Assembly: GCA_963556195.1 (NCBI GenBank)
Contig: OY744547.1
Span: 886,701 to 950,700, forward strand
Reading direction: 5' to 3'
Origin: Sepiola atlantica
Taxonomy: Eukaryota > Mollusca > Cephalopoda > Sepiida > Sepiolidae
DNA: 64,000 nt
Below the pieces are notes generated by a model. It saw nothing but the letters and a program-made list of their open reading frames with translations, was not told where the DNA came from and ran no database searches. The translations under genes were made by a program, and so were the position numbers. Shown here piece by piece: positions 12,701 through 26,617 of this stretch; positions within the stretch are counted from its first letter, which is position 1; each line of letters opens with the position of its first letter.

Positions 12701-13217
12701 GATAAATAAATGACATAAATAAAGAAACAACTAAAGACTAAAGTAGTAACTACTTTAGTCTTTTTGTTTGCTTCTTTATCTTATGAAATTTTCAAGTCAA
12801 AATGGCCACCTTGTAGACAAACGAATTGAAGATAAAGTTGTTAATTCTTTGGCTAATTATATAAATGTGAGACTATTTTTTTGTTTTTGCCATGTTTTTC
12901 TTTTCTCCTTTTTTGTCTGTAATATTCAAACCTAGTTTGATTGTATAGCCTCTAAAGATGAAACGGCAGTTGAGAAAATAGTTTTGCTTGACACAATTGG
13001 TTAGCCTTGTCAGAATCAATATGTATATATATATATTTAAGTGAAATATTTTTAAAATCAAGACATAGTGCAATTAAAATGAAAAAATCATTTATTTAAT
13101 TTTTATTTTTTTAAATTAAATAAATGATTTTTTCATTTAAATTGCACGATGTGTTGATTTTAAAAATATTTCACTTAAATACATTTTCATGCGTGCCTCA
13201 AAGATGTTGTCAATTTC

Positions 13218-13259
<42 letters not shown>

Positions 13260-13542
13260 GTAATAGCTCTATATATTTCAGAAGCAATTTATGCATATAT
13301 ATATATATAGATGTGTGTGTGGGGTAAGGTGCACGATAAGTCATGAAAATGAAATGTCGTGGTAGACAAAATGTGTGAAAAAAGACAAACGGAAAACAGG
13401 TTAAAATGCAGGAGAAAAACAAAAACAAGAGATGTCACCGGTTTCAGTTTCTGCAGACGTTTGTTAATACGAACGAAACCGGTCAAATCTCTTGTTTTTG
13501 TTTTTCTCCTGCATTTTAACCTGTTTTCCATTTGTCTTTATT

Positions 13543-13607
<65 letters not shown>

Positions 13608-13987
13608 CAAGCAAAACTATTTTCTCAAAGGCTGTTTCATCTTGGCTATGACATATTTTAACCCAGACAAACTTCCTAGCTAAAAATAGACATAAACTAA
13701 TAAGTCAATCCCATTCATTTCATTTGAAGGAGACTGACCACGGCTGATAACGCCATAACCAAAACAATGATTTTCATTTTCTGCTTGTTCACATCTACAG
13801 CCATGCCGAAGTCTGGACACTTTCTGACATATCAAAATTAATATTCTATATGATTTTTCTACATTTTTTCTTCATCCTGAGGAAGTCTTTCAATAAAGAC
13901 GAAACGTTGATGCATACATAAATCAGAGTTTTTGACTTTCCTTTTTCATTTTACATTACGTTGGATCATTTTATCCTCACTTTTCTT

Positions 13988-14046
<59 letters not shown>

Positions 14047-15430
14047 ATACACACTATTATTATTTGACAGGTAACCTAATTTTTATTTTTTTTGTTTTTT
14101 TATTTGGTCTATGTTTTGTAGATTCTATAAGCAGTGGGGCATCATCAAGTTGTCTTGGGAGTCCAATGCCGCCAATTCCTTGCACCCCGCCTCGGAACAG
14201 CGTTAGCGTCTCTAGCCCCCATTCTGCTGCTGAAAGCAATTCATGTACGACGTCCGTTCATTCTCCGATGCAGAACAATGCAACAGGTAAAACCTATCGA
14301 CGAGTTTTATAAATTGCATAGATTTCCGTCTTCAATGTTTACGAATAAAATTTGCGTTATTATTTATTCCCTATCTATAAAATTTGCGTTATTATTTATT
14401 CCCTATCTATAAAATTTGCGTTATTATTTATTCCCTAACTATAAAATTTGCGTTATTATTTATTCCCTATCTATAAAATTTGCGTTATTATTTATTCCCT
14501 ATCTATAAAATTTGTGTTATTATTTATTCCCTAACTATAAAATTTGCGTTATTATTTATTCCCTAACTATAAAATTTGCGTTATTATTTATTCCCATCTA
14601 TAAAATTTGCGTTATTATTTATTCCCTATCTATAAAATTTGTGTTATTATTTATTCCCTAACTATAAAATTTGCGTTATTATTTATTCCCTATCTATAAA
14701 ATTTGCGTTATTATTTATTCCCTATCTATAAAATGTGCGTTATTATTTATTCCCTATCTATAAAATTTGCGTTATTATTTATTCCCTATCTATAAAATTT
14801 GCGTTATTATTTATTCCCTAACTATGAAATTTGCGTTATTATTTATTCCCTATCTATAAAATTTGCATTATTATTTATTCCCTATCTATAAAATTTGCGT
14901 TATTATTTATTCCCTATCTATAAAATTTGCGTTATTATTTATTCCCTATCTATAAAATTTGCGTCATTATTTATTCCCTATCTATAAAATTTGCGTTATT
15001 ATTTATTCCCTATCTATAAAATTTGCGTCATTATTTATTCCCTATCTATAAAATTTGCGTTATTATTTATTCCCTATCTATAAAATTTGCGTCATTATTT
15101 ATTCCCTATCTATAAAATTTGCGTTATTATTTATTCCCTATCTATAAAATTTGCATCATTATTTATTCCCTATCTATAAAATTTGCGTTATTATTTATTC
15201 CCTATCTATAAAATTTGCGTTATTATTTATTCCCTATCTATAAAATTTGCGTTATTATTTATTCCCTATCTATAAAATTTGCGTTATTATTTATTCCCTA
15301 TCTATATCTATAAAAGAGTCATTGTGTCTGTCTGTTCTTCATAGAAATAAATATGGCTGCACCAAGATAGTGTTCAAGATAGCGAATCAGATGTAAAATT
15401 TCACAAGGAATTTAATGGTGTACATAAATG

Positions 15431-15473
<43 letters not shown>

Positions 15474-15822
15474 ATAATGGTAATAATCCAGGTGAAAAAT
15501 ATCCACAGGGTGGTAATCCAGAGAATTTTTACCGGATTTATAAAAAGTGCTCAATATCAAGATAGAGCTTTATATATGATAATTTTATTTACACACACAT
15601 GTACAAAATCTGCGACACTGGCATGTCGATGTTATCGATCAACAGTTACTATAAACTGAGATCTCATCAGGCAGAGTTAGAATCCGATCTTAACCTCAGA
15701 TCATATTTGGAGGGAATCCCTCCAAATATGATATGATGAGATCTCAGTTTATAGTAACTGTTGATCGATAACATCAACATGCCAGTGTCGCAGATTTTGT
15801 ACATGTCTGTGTAAATAAAATT

Positions 15823-15863
<41 letters not shown>

Positions 15864-18800
15864 CAATAGATGAAGTGAAAGAATAAAATCAGGTGCAAAT
15901 CAAATTTTATTGGCATTCAATGTTCAAGCAAAGTACTTTAAAGTCCTTAACTCATGAGTTTTCAAAGAAAATCTTCTTCTCAGAGGACCATTACCGCAAT
16001 GACATTACTGCAGGTAATAAAAATTAAACTTTGAAAATATATAAAAAAATATATATAAAAATATATAAAGGTATATAAAACATCAAATATATCGGCCCAA
16101 AACATACTTTTTTGTAAACCTATACAGTTCATCCAAGTCAAAAAGTTTACAATAGCTCCAGGAAAGATATCAAATAGGTTGATTAAAAAATAATCCAAAT
16201 GGTGAATGGTGGTCCAAAAACGAAAAAAGTTATCCAGGCAGGAAATTTGTTTGCTATTGATGCAGTAGATAGCAGTGATATATATATATATATATATACA
16301 TACAAACACTATGTATTAGTAAATATATTAAGAAGGCTGGGGGCCATGCAGAGTGCCGGATTGATGAGAAGCTGGAAAGAACAAAAATAATCAATCTGAC
16401 ATAACAGCAAGTGTTGTGTCGGCTGTGTTTGTTGTCCAGATGATGGTTAAGAATCATTTAATATTTCGGGAAAATCTTCCGTTTGTCAAAAATATACACA
16501 AAAGAAAAGTCCGTGTGCGTGGAGAATTCGCCAAAATGGATGCGGCATCCATTTTGGCAAATTCTCCACGCGTTTGCTGGAACTTAAAAAAATTTAAAAA
16601 GAAAATATATTGCGACCAAAATCAGAGCCACTGATTATTCTGGCAGTAAACTTACAGCTTACACACACCTCCATATTATACATGTGTGATACTATGGGTA
16701 TGGGAGTGATGTGAAATGATTCACGGGAGAGGGAGCCATCGGGGGTAGAATTGGTGGAAAGACAATGGGGGTAAATGATTCACCAACTCACACAAAGACA
16801 ATAGGATGGGTGGGAGGGGCCAAGGGACAAAAAGGCCAGATATAGGATTTCCGATATGACTAAAGATGTGTGGCCATGAAAGTTTTACGACATTTGACGA
16901 ATACATTAGTTTACGGCAATTTAAGTTAGTTTTACAACAGTACATTAGTTTACGGGGCAGTGTACGAGTTGAGGACTCAGTTTGAATTCAACCTCAGGAC
17001 GGCGGATCGGACCGAGAAAGCGACGAGACGGCTATCAACAGACGTCTGGGAGAGACCTCTTTTCGTGTTGATGATATCACACACGCATCCCGAGCTCAAT
17101 TGAGTTATACAAACAATTTGTCTTGTGTTGTTTTATCATCGTGCGACCACGAGGGAGATCATCGGGCTACACATGAACATACACACAAGCGTCAATTTAC
17201 ATATGAATGGCGTACATGACTGCTGCTGATATTTCAATGCCGTTGCATACAATTGACACTGCTGCTGCTGCTTTTTTTAAATAACACGACTATTGGACAT
17301 TCATGACTGAAACTTGGTGGACAAGTCAGGCATAGAGTGAAGTCTGGTTGTATTGCAGAAAAAGATTATGAATTTTATTGCTGATTCCATGGGTGACATT
17401 GGGGGGGGGGGGGTTCATCCCTATACTAGTCGGGTCCGTGCTATTGAGAATGACGGCATAATTGTTTTCATCGCTTCTGGACAAAACAGTTGGCGTCTTG
17501 TTTACAAACAATAAGGATACTTCAAGTTAGCTACTGCTGATGTTTGGTGTGATGTCGCTGGGCAAACGGATGCGCATAGCGATATACGATAACATATCTT
17601 TTGTAAACATTGGGAAAAACAAAGCCAAACTCCCATTTCCTCTACAAATTTGGGTTAGGGTTAGGGTTTTATCAACTTGCAGACAACTTTTATGAAATTC
17701 ACTTGAAAAAAAAAAAACAGTTGTCGACATGCTTACATTACATGCAATATTAATGCTTCAGTCAGTCAGTCATACTGGATTTCCTTTTTGAGTGTTACAT
17801 GAAAAAGAATCACTATTTATACATATAAACATTGAAACGGATCTAACGCATGTGCGTGCATTTGTATGTGTAGCTGATGATGTTTGTGTTTGTTTGAATA
17901 TATACTGAGTTACCTCCCTTAGTTCCTCGCCAAAGTTTTTAGTTCTCAACTTACAGTTAGACAAGTCAAATATAGACTGAACTCTATTTGTACCAAATAT
18001 GGTTGGATTGCAAAAAGGATTGTGAATTTTATTAATGACTAGCAGGGCTACACGGCGTTGCCTGGGGCTCTACCCCTCCCCCCCTCCCGTTTTCCCCTCC
18101 CTCTCTGTAGGCAAAAGTGTAACAAGCTTTCTCTTCCCCGGTCGCCCCCTAATCCCCGCTCACCCTCTCCCTCGCGCCACCCTCTCCCCGTGGTCCGAGG
18201 AAAGTCTTTGTCTTCCCCAAGTGTAAATATCCCAATCGCCTCTATCACCCTCCCCCTCCCCCCTTCGATATATATTTAGGTCAACGTAAAGAAAGAAAAA
18301 AATTCTGGGGAGTCGGTGTAGATCGTACCATCAACCTCTCGGTATTGGTCCTTCGTCGCTACCCAATGGACGAAACGCAGGGAGTATGAAAACTGACGAA
18401 AAATAGGTCACTTAAACAACGTTTGATACGATGTACCAAAGGGTGAACGAATTTAAGCGCACCCCTCATCACATGTTGTGTGTCCATTCTACACGAAGAA
18501 ATCAAATTTTTTTTTTTTTTTTTTTAAGTTTACGATATTATGCGTCAGAGGCTACGCTGTTTAAGAAAATATCAACTTTATCTCAAATGTACATACTAAT
18601 AAACAAACAACTGCCCTTTATACAGGGTGAGATTTGGGGGGTGGAGAGGGTCATCCTATACTAGTGTGTCCGTGCTGTCTACAATAACGGCATACGTTTT
18701 TCATTGCTTTCCAAATTACCTACAACTTTTATAACTAAATTCACTTTGAAAAAAAAATGTCGTTGTGCTTAAATTACACACTTCAGTCAGTCAGATTGGA

Positions 18801-20451
18801 TTTCTTCTTTCAGTGTTACATGAGAAAGAATCGATGTTTATTCATGTTGACACCAGAACAATGCATATGCGCACATTTGTAGTTGCAGCTGCTGTTTGTG
18901 TTCACTTGAATATATACTGAATTACCTCCCTTAGTGTTACATACAACGGAATGGCTATTCATACATATATATATTGACACAGAGTTGCGACGTATATTTT
19001 CTTTTTTTATACATGTACGTTAGGGACCGTCAAAGTTCGCCATAGAATTTACCCCCCCCTATATGTAACACAATGTAACTTTAATATATGTTTATATTAT
19101 CATCATAACTTTTTTACTATTCAAAAGAAGAAACATAAAATAAACTGCTGCTGATGATTTTTTTTTTTTTTTTCAGCGTACGAAAATAATGAAAATGAAA
19201 AACTAAAAACGAGTGTACTTTTATTTACGCCTTAAAACAACATTCTTATGTAGTGACCACTTTTTATGCGCTAACACCCGTGTGTTTAATAAATCTAGCA
19301 AAAATCAAGTAATGGTCAGATTTTCACAAAATTTTCGATGCTTATTCATTATTGGCTAATTTATCTATAAAATGATTTTTTTCGTAAAATATATCAGGAA
19401 AAATATTTTTCCTCCATTATTTCATTTTATGAAATTTGAACAAAATATATTCTGATCGATCGAAATTTTAATGTAATATAAAGCGAAAGAGTCTTAAAAA
19501 AAACAGATCAGATTTACCTTTTTTTTTTATTGGTAAACACTTTTGGGTAAAATATGTTATTTTTATTATATTATTTTTATTATATTATTTTTATATATCA
19601 TTTTTTTATATTATTTTTATATATTATTTTTATATATTATTTTTATAACTAGCAAGAAGACCCAACGTTGCCCGGGATCACTGTTATGCACTTTGTCACT
19701 GTGTTCATACCACCATATTATTTTTGTTTTTACTGTCTCCCTCCTCCCATTTCACCCCCTAATATAGTCAGAAGAAGCGGAAAAGTGTGAAAACTCTCTG
19801 AATTAGTGTCTTATAATTTAAATTTCATTAAAATCGGAAATACGTACTTGAAGTTTTAAGGGGGTTCTGTCCCCATGGGTCACTTAAAGGTGGGAGCATG
19901 TAGATATTCGGCACATAGAGAGTAACGTAGAGATTTGGGACCACTTCCATTGTCTTCCCCAGAAAATTTTATACATATGATTTAAATTTTATAAAAATAG
20001 GATATATTTGAAGTTTTTAGGGGGTTATGCCCTAATAGCCCCTTTTAGGGGTGCACTTACAGATTTGGGAACACTTCCATTGTCTTCCTTGGTAAATTTT
20101 ACATAAGAATACACTTTTAGATTTTATGTAGATTCTCTAACCTTTCTTTCTATAGGGCACACACAAACATCGAGTTTTATATATATAGACTAGCAAAATA
20201 TCCTCCCTGCTAGGCTGCCGCGTCTCTTCTTCCTGTGACTGAAGAGTTCCACAGTCAACCGAGCGGATTCAGTGAATTGTTTAAGTGAATTAATTTGAAA
20301 GACTTTAGTTAATTCAGTTAGGTTAGGTCAGTCAGTAATGACCAAGACTGAAGGCCTCAGATTCGCGGTTTCGATTCCCAGTGTCAGCGTCAAGTTTCTT
20401 TATTGTTTATTTACGTAAAATAAGTTACTTATGTTTAGAAAAATTTCCGCT

Positions 20452-20493
<42 letters not shown>

Positions 20494-20726
20494 GAACCTC
20501 CTTGGCCCAAATAAGCCACTCCCAGCTGTTTTTGTGGATGTTCACAATTTTATAGAACATTATAAAATCTTCATTTTTGGAGCCCGTGCGGGCACCAAAA
20601 AATCCATATTTTTTCATAACTTTTATTCTAGAAAATCGTACACCCAAACCGTTGGTGAAGTTTTCTATAAACTCTAAAAACCATTTTAAACATGTTATAA
20701 CTATTAAAAAAGTGTAAAGTGAACGA

Positions 20727-20760
<34 letters not shown>

Positions 20761-23700
20761 AAAGAGAGAAAATGCCCCTGATCTTATTATTCACAGATAA
20801 GATTCATTAATTAATTCCTACTTTTATTCAATCTCATTTACAATCTCATCTGACTGCATATATTTAAAAAATTAATCATGAAAAAAGGGTGGCAAAATGA
20901 CTTGGTATTTGAGCAAGAGTAGTTACAGCAAAATACATCTGATTTCCCCCTATATCATTGACCGGGATAACTTTCTTAACAAAAGGTAGATAAAACAATC
21001 TGCTTCAGCAAACTTATGTGACAAATATTGGTCCGTGTTTTTAAAAAATAAAAATTTTATTTTCAGTCAATTTCATTGGTTTTAATATATGAAATATAAG
21101 TTTCTCAGGGACAAATATTTATGATTAAAGGGTCTATTTTTCTGTTCGGCACATGAGAGGAAGATTAAATCTGGACAGTATGGGTTCTTTGCTGTCGCTA
21201 GACAAGTTGAAGCTTGACTAGTTCTTGCTGTAAATGTTTTATAGGGATTGGAGCTTGGTTGAGAACCTGCCATAATATAATTCATTTATGTACATGGAAC
21301 CTGTATATTTATGTAAGTTATAAATGTACGGTTTTCATGTATTTTTAGATATTGAATGTTTAAAAATAAACATCTTGTGAAAAATTAGTTTTATATTCCT
21401 AAATTTACTTCAGCCTTAAAATAATCAAAAGTCTGTTGATAAATTTTACAATTCCAATTTTCATAATAATATTTTTTTCTTAGAGATAAAAAAAAAAAAA
21501 TTTTTTACGTATAAATAGAAGCTAACTTATATTTTGATGTAATGTATGGTTTTAATGTATTTTTAAATATTCAATGTTTTAAAAAAAAAGGCACCTCGTA
21601 AAAATTAGTTTTTTTATTGGCCTAAAAATATATTCCAATTCTAAAAGTTATCGAAAGATTTGTTTATAAATTTTATAATTCCAAATTTTTTAATAGTATT
21701 TTTATTTTCTTAGAGATAATTTTTTTTTTTTTTAAATACATTTATCGATGCTTCAAAATCTAAAAGTTGAACTTTTGTGTTGTGTGTGTAAACCTTGTTT
21801 TATTTTCTATTTGAAATCTTTTCTTTTTAATAATTCCTGCTGTATATCAACTTAGCTTTAAAATATTATAATGTGTGTGTCATTGGTTGTCTCATTGCGT
21901 TATCAGGAATGGCATCACCCGTGCAATTCAGGCCTCAGTACTTCTTGGTGATTTCTGGCCCTGAATCCATTCCCGCAGGAAGCATGATTATAAATCCACA
22001 GACAGGTACACAGAGAAGTTACTACGCAAAAAAAAAAAAAAAAAAAAAATCAATTCCATAACATTCTTATAATTTCTTGTATCATTTCTTTAACATTTAG
22101 GCTTTTTTTTTTACCGCATACTTACATCTAAAAAGTTTGGTTTAATTTGGACATTTTTTTACTAAACTTTTCCTCTGCATGATCTTAGTTTTTAAAAAAA
22201 TATATATACGTTCGGATCGACTTAAGTATATAATTTTCATTTTTTTAAAGATATAAATGATGTTGTATAATTTGGATTATTCGGATTACTGTTCTCATCT
22301 TGAGTGTTATCATCACGTTTCGAACGCTGTAACCGCCGGCCTTCTTCAGGTGTATCTTTTCGAACTCGGGAATATTTCTGTCGAACTCTGGAATCTGAGC
22401 AGAATTTCGAACGCAGCACTTTACCCATGGGGGTAGCATGCTCTTGTTCCGTTAGGAAAGCCACAATTTACTCTCAGCAATGGGTAAATTAGCGACTTGT
22501 GTTCAACTAATTGTATACAATTAATCGTTGACGACAATATGTATATTGTTTTGGCAAAAGGGGTTGATATGCTGTAAAACAGTGAATTGATGGAGACCAC
22601 TAGACCAACGAGTCCAACAAACTGAAACAAAAGAACACATGCCATAATAGTATTTATAGAAAAGACTGAGACTAGCAACATCACGTCTGTGAGAGATAAT
22701 TTTATCCAATGTTTGTTCGATAATTTTATCCAATGTTTGTTAGATAATTTTATCCAATGTTTGTTTGATAATTTTATCCAATGTTTGTTCGATAATTTTA
22801 TCCAATATTTGTTCGATAATTTTATCCAATGTTTGTTCGATAATTTTATCCAATGTTTGTTCGATAATTTTATCCAATGTTTGTTAGATAATTTTATCAA
22901 ATGTTGGTTAGATAATTTTATCAAATGTTGGCTAGATAATTTTTACATTTGTTTTAGTAAAAGATGAAAGATCATTTTGAAAAATGAATTTACAATTTTT
23001 TTAATTTAAAAGTTGCTTATTATAAAATAGCTTTGTTTTTATAATATCAAAAATGTGTAACCATTTCAATTTTTGAAAATAGAATGTGTAGTAGTAGTAG
23101 TAGTAGTAGTAATAATAATAATAATAATGTGCTTAAAAAGACAATACTTTGGATACGGTCTCTCCCTCTTTCTTTCTAAATCATTTTCCCTCTGCTTACG
23201 GCCATTTTATTTTTAAAGCTTGAAACTTTTACATATTGCAATTTTCAGGTTTCTTTTGATTTGGACGACAATCCTTTTTCGCTTGTTTTTTTGTGTTTGG
23301 TAATTTGAGATTTTGCTGCTATGGCTGAGGGGCACAATTTTTGTTGATTTTGATCGACCACTTTTTTCATCTAACTTTTGACCTGAATCCAAAATGATCC
23401 CAGTTTTTCTGTATCCTGTCAACTGTTTCAGCAACTAGATACCGTCACTTTATCTTAAAGACGATAACGATACTACATCTAACAAAATTGCACTTATTTT
23501 ATAGAATGTTTAAAATATTTAGGTACAATAGGAAAAAAATATTTAAATTTTTTTTTTTTTTTTCATAGAAAGGGTGTTGTTACTGTAAATCAAATTGTAA
23601 ATAAATAATTTCACGTCATGCTCAAGCAAAAGTTAGCGATCGTATCTTCTTTTTTTTTATATAAAATTCTGTGATCATTGTGTCTGTCTGTGTGAGCATT

Positions 23701-26556
23701 TCTCACATAAAATAAAACAAATTTTTTAAATCCTATTAAAAAATAATTTAACTAAAAATTTAAATCCACCAGATTTCATTTTGGTGTATTCATAAACAAG
23801 TCAGCTATTTTAATCTTTTGTTAATGGTTGAAAAAAAAAAAAAAAAAGAATTAATTCATTTGTGAGCCTTCAAAATTTGAGAGGAATTTGAAAGCATTTA
23901 AACTGTCTTTAAAATTCTTAGCAAATCAATTTGGATTAAAAGATTGAAAGATTTAGAAGCTGTTTACATCCAATAATTTTATAAATAAAGATTAAAACAT
24001 TATTAACTTAAGGACAGTGATTATAGTTTTATAAAAAATTTGGTTCAATTAATGATTAAATGATACAGTAATATCTTTTTTTTATGGAAATCGCTCCAGA
24101 CAAGGTGTGAAGCCACTTAATGTATAAAACTAAAAAAAAAAAAATATTACTTCATGGTCAAAAACTAGCCAACGATAAGTGTCAGAATAGAATCTTGTGT
24201 TATCAGCAAATATACTCATCTTGAACGCAATTGAATCAGGGAGGTCGTTTATGAAGATAATGCTACGAAACAATTTGTCAATAATCCTTATTCTAATTTT
24301 GATCAAAATTCGTTACACGATTTTGATACTTTTTTTTTATGGAAATCGCTCCAGACAAGACACGAAACCACTGGATGTAAAGAGCTAACAAATAGTACTT
24401 CAAGGTTAAAAACTAGCCAACGATAAGTGTAGAATGGATAGATTCCGATGCAGAAAACAGCAATTCTTCCCCCTTTGTCAGAAACATCGCTCATGGAATG
24501 TGAGAACTAAAGGACAGAATAAGAGAAGCGAGAGTTACGAGGCTGACGAAAGTAAACCTAATGTAACAGCAAGCAATCTGGGGCAAAAATTCTCGGAAGA
24601 CGAGTAGTACAGGCGAATGTATTTATTATGCGCGCACGTGGCCAACGCTGAATATAACACCTTTTTTTTCTCACTGTAAATACAGGAAATAAATCAGTCT
24701 TACAAACATGTTCTAAGAAACAAAACAAAGAAAATTGGAAGAAAGCGAAAACTTAAATAGGTTCAGAGAACTCTGCGTTGGCCACGTGCGCGCATAATAA
24801 ATACATTCGCCTGTACTACTCGTCTTCCAAGATTTTTTGCCCCAGATTGCTTGCTGTTACAGTAAAACTCTATTTTACCAAGCTACTTGTCCCAGAATGA
24901 CTAACGTCTAACACAAGCTCATCGGACGTCCGAATCCCACACTGGCTGATTTGAAAAAGACCGCTTCTGAGCAAGCAGGCGGTGTAGAGGCAAGACAGTT
25001 CCTCGTGCGCATGTCTTCCGGAAGAGGACGGTGCTGAAGACAAAATGTCCCCTTCCTGAATTTTGACCGGCTTACATAGAAAACTCTTGCATTCACACCT
25101 AAGGTCAACTTTTCTTTAAATTAAATTTAACTTTCAAAATCCTATTTAAAAAAAAAAAGTAAAAAGACTCCCGGGCAACGCCATGTAGGTACTGCTAGTT
25201 TATTATAAAAAAAACTTTTTTTCTATCCAATATTTATGATTGACAATAAATAGATAGTAAAATGATAAATCAATCAACTGACAAGTCTTATTACTTACAG
25301 ACGAACAATAAAATTTTGCTTATACAAAAAGTAGGCGAGACGAGTCTATCAGGGATGTGTACGCAGTGTGATGATGTATGAAAGTAAAACTTGGCCAGTG
25401 AGAATTGAGGATATGCGTTGCATGGAGAGAAATGATATGAGAATGATACGATGGATGTATTGTGAGTCTTAAAGACAGGCTTAGATCTGATGAGCTCAGA
25501 GGAAGATTAAACCGGGATAGTATAGGAAGATGTGTGCAGAAAAGGAGACGTCAATGTTTGGTCACACTGGCAGAATAGGTAAGAGTTTTTGGATTAGTAG
25601 ATGTAGAACAGTTGAGGTAGCAGGTTCAGTTGGCTGGAGGAGGCCAAGACATGAGAGGGAATGATAAGGATGGATTTGAGAGAAAAAGGGGTTAAAGACT
25701 TGGTCAAAGATAGGTTAGTTTGTAAGTCAATTTTTTAAACGCGTTCAACACGTGACGGCATTTAAAATGGACGTAAAATCAAATATGATGAAAATAGAAC
25801 AAACTGGGTTCAGTTTTGAAATCGGTCAATTTTGGTCGGCATCGAGTGAGAAATCGGATTCAACAGAAATTATGTTATGAATTGTTCCCAATTTTTCCTC
25901 AGTTTTACTAGAGTTATTTACTTACGTTGTGTAAATAATTTTTAAAAAATGATCAACTTTTTTAATTAGAGCTTTTTTTTTGCATTTTTCTTTGTTGCTT
26001 TTTGTTTTTCCATTTCCTTTTAATCAATTTTAATTCCTCTTCCCACCATCCACCACCACCACCACACACTTTTACATTTCTTTTTCTTCTTCTTCTTCCT
26101 CCATCGCCGCATGTCGCGATTTTCTTTCCGATCGGAAAGAATTCATTTTGGATTATTTTTGTTTGGTTCCTTATCATTTTTAGCCGACAAATATTTGAGT
26201 TCTGTAAAGTAAAATCTCCAATCGTAATTCTCAAATAAAAAAAAAAATTTTTAATTGTTGCTAAATGTACATTTTTGCTTTCACTTTATTAATAAATCAC
26301 CACTTACCAAGGCGAAAAGCCACTCAAGGATAAGGGTTCAATATAACAATTGAAGATAATGATTGGGACTAATGAAATTTTTTTACTCATGTGGACAGTT
26401 TATGACAAGTATTTATTGACATTGGATTTGAAGATGACCATGTTGTAGCCCTCAGGGAAGCAATATTGTGGCAATATGTTTCAGAGATGGGAAGTTTTTA
26501 TATTTCTTGCAGCTTTAGCTTTATGGAAGCACAACTTCAATTAATTTAAGTATAAA

Positions 26557-26617
<61 letters not shown>

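Noticed and set aside
14335..15310. CRISPR-like array (regular 32-bp repeats)
   Set aside because: Units are contiguous with no spacers, and the sequence is eukaryotic.
20340..20380. Functional tRNA gene
   Set aside because: Only a B-box-like GGTTTCGATTCCC is seen; no cloverleaf can be drawn, so it is at best a SINE head. The same applies at 3686, 48690 and 59294.
22421..22967. Repeat protein (KLSNKHWI / DNFIQCLF)
   Set aside because: A 24-bp array with no stop stays open by arithmetic. It is joined to a dead LINE fragment and lies in an intron.
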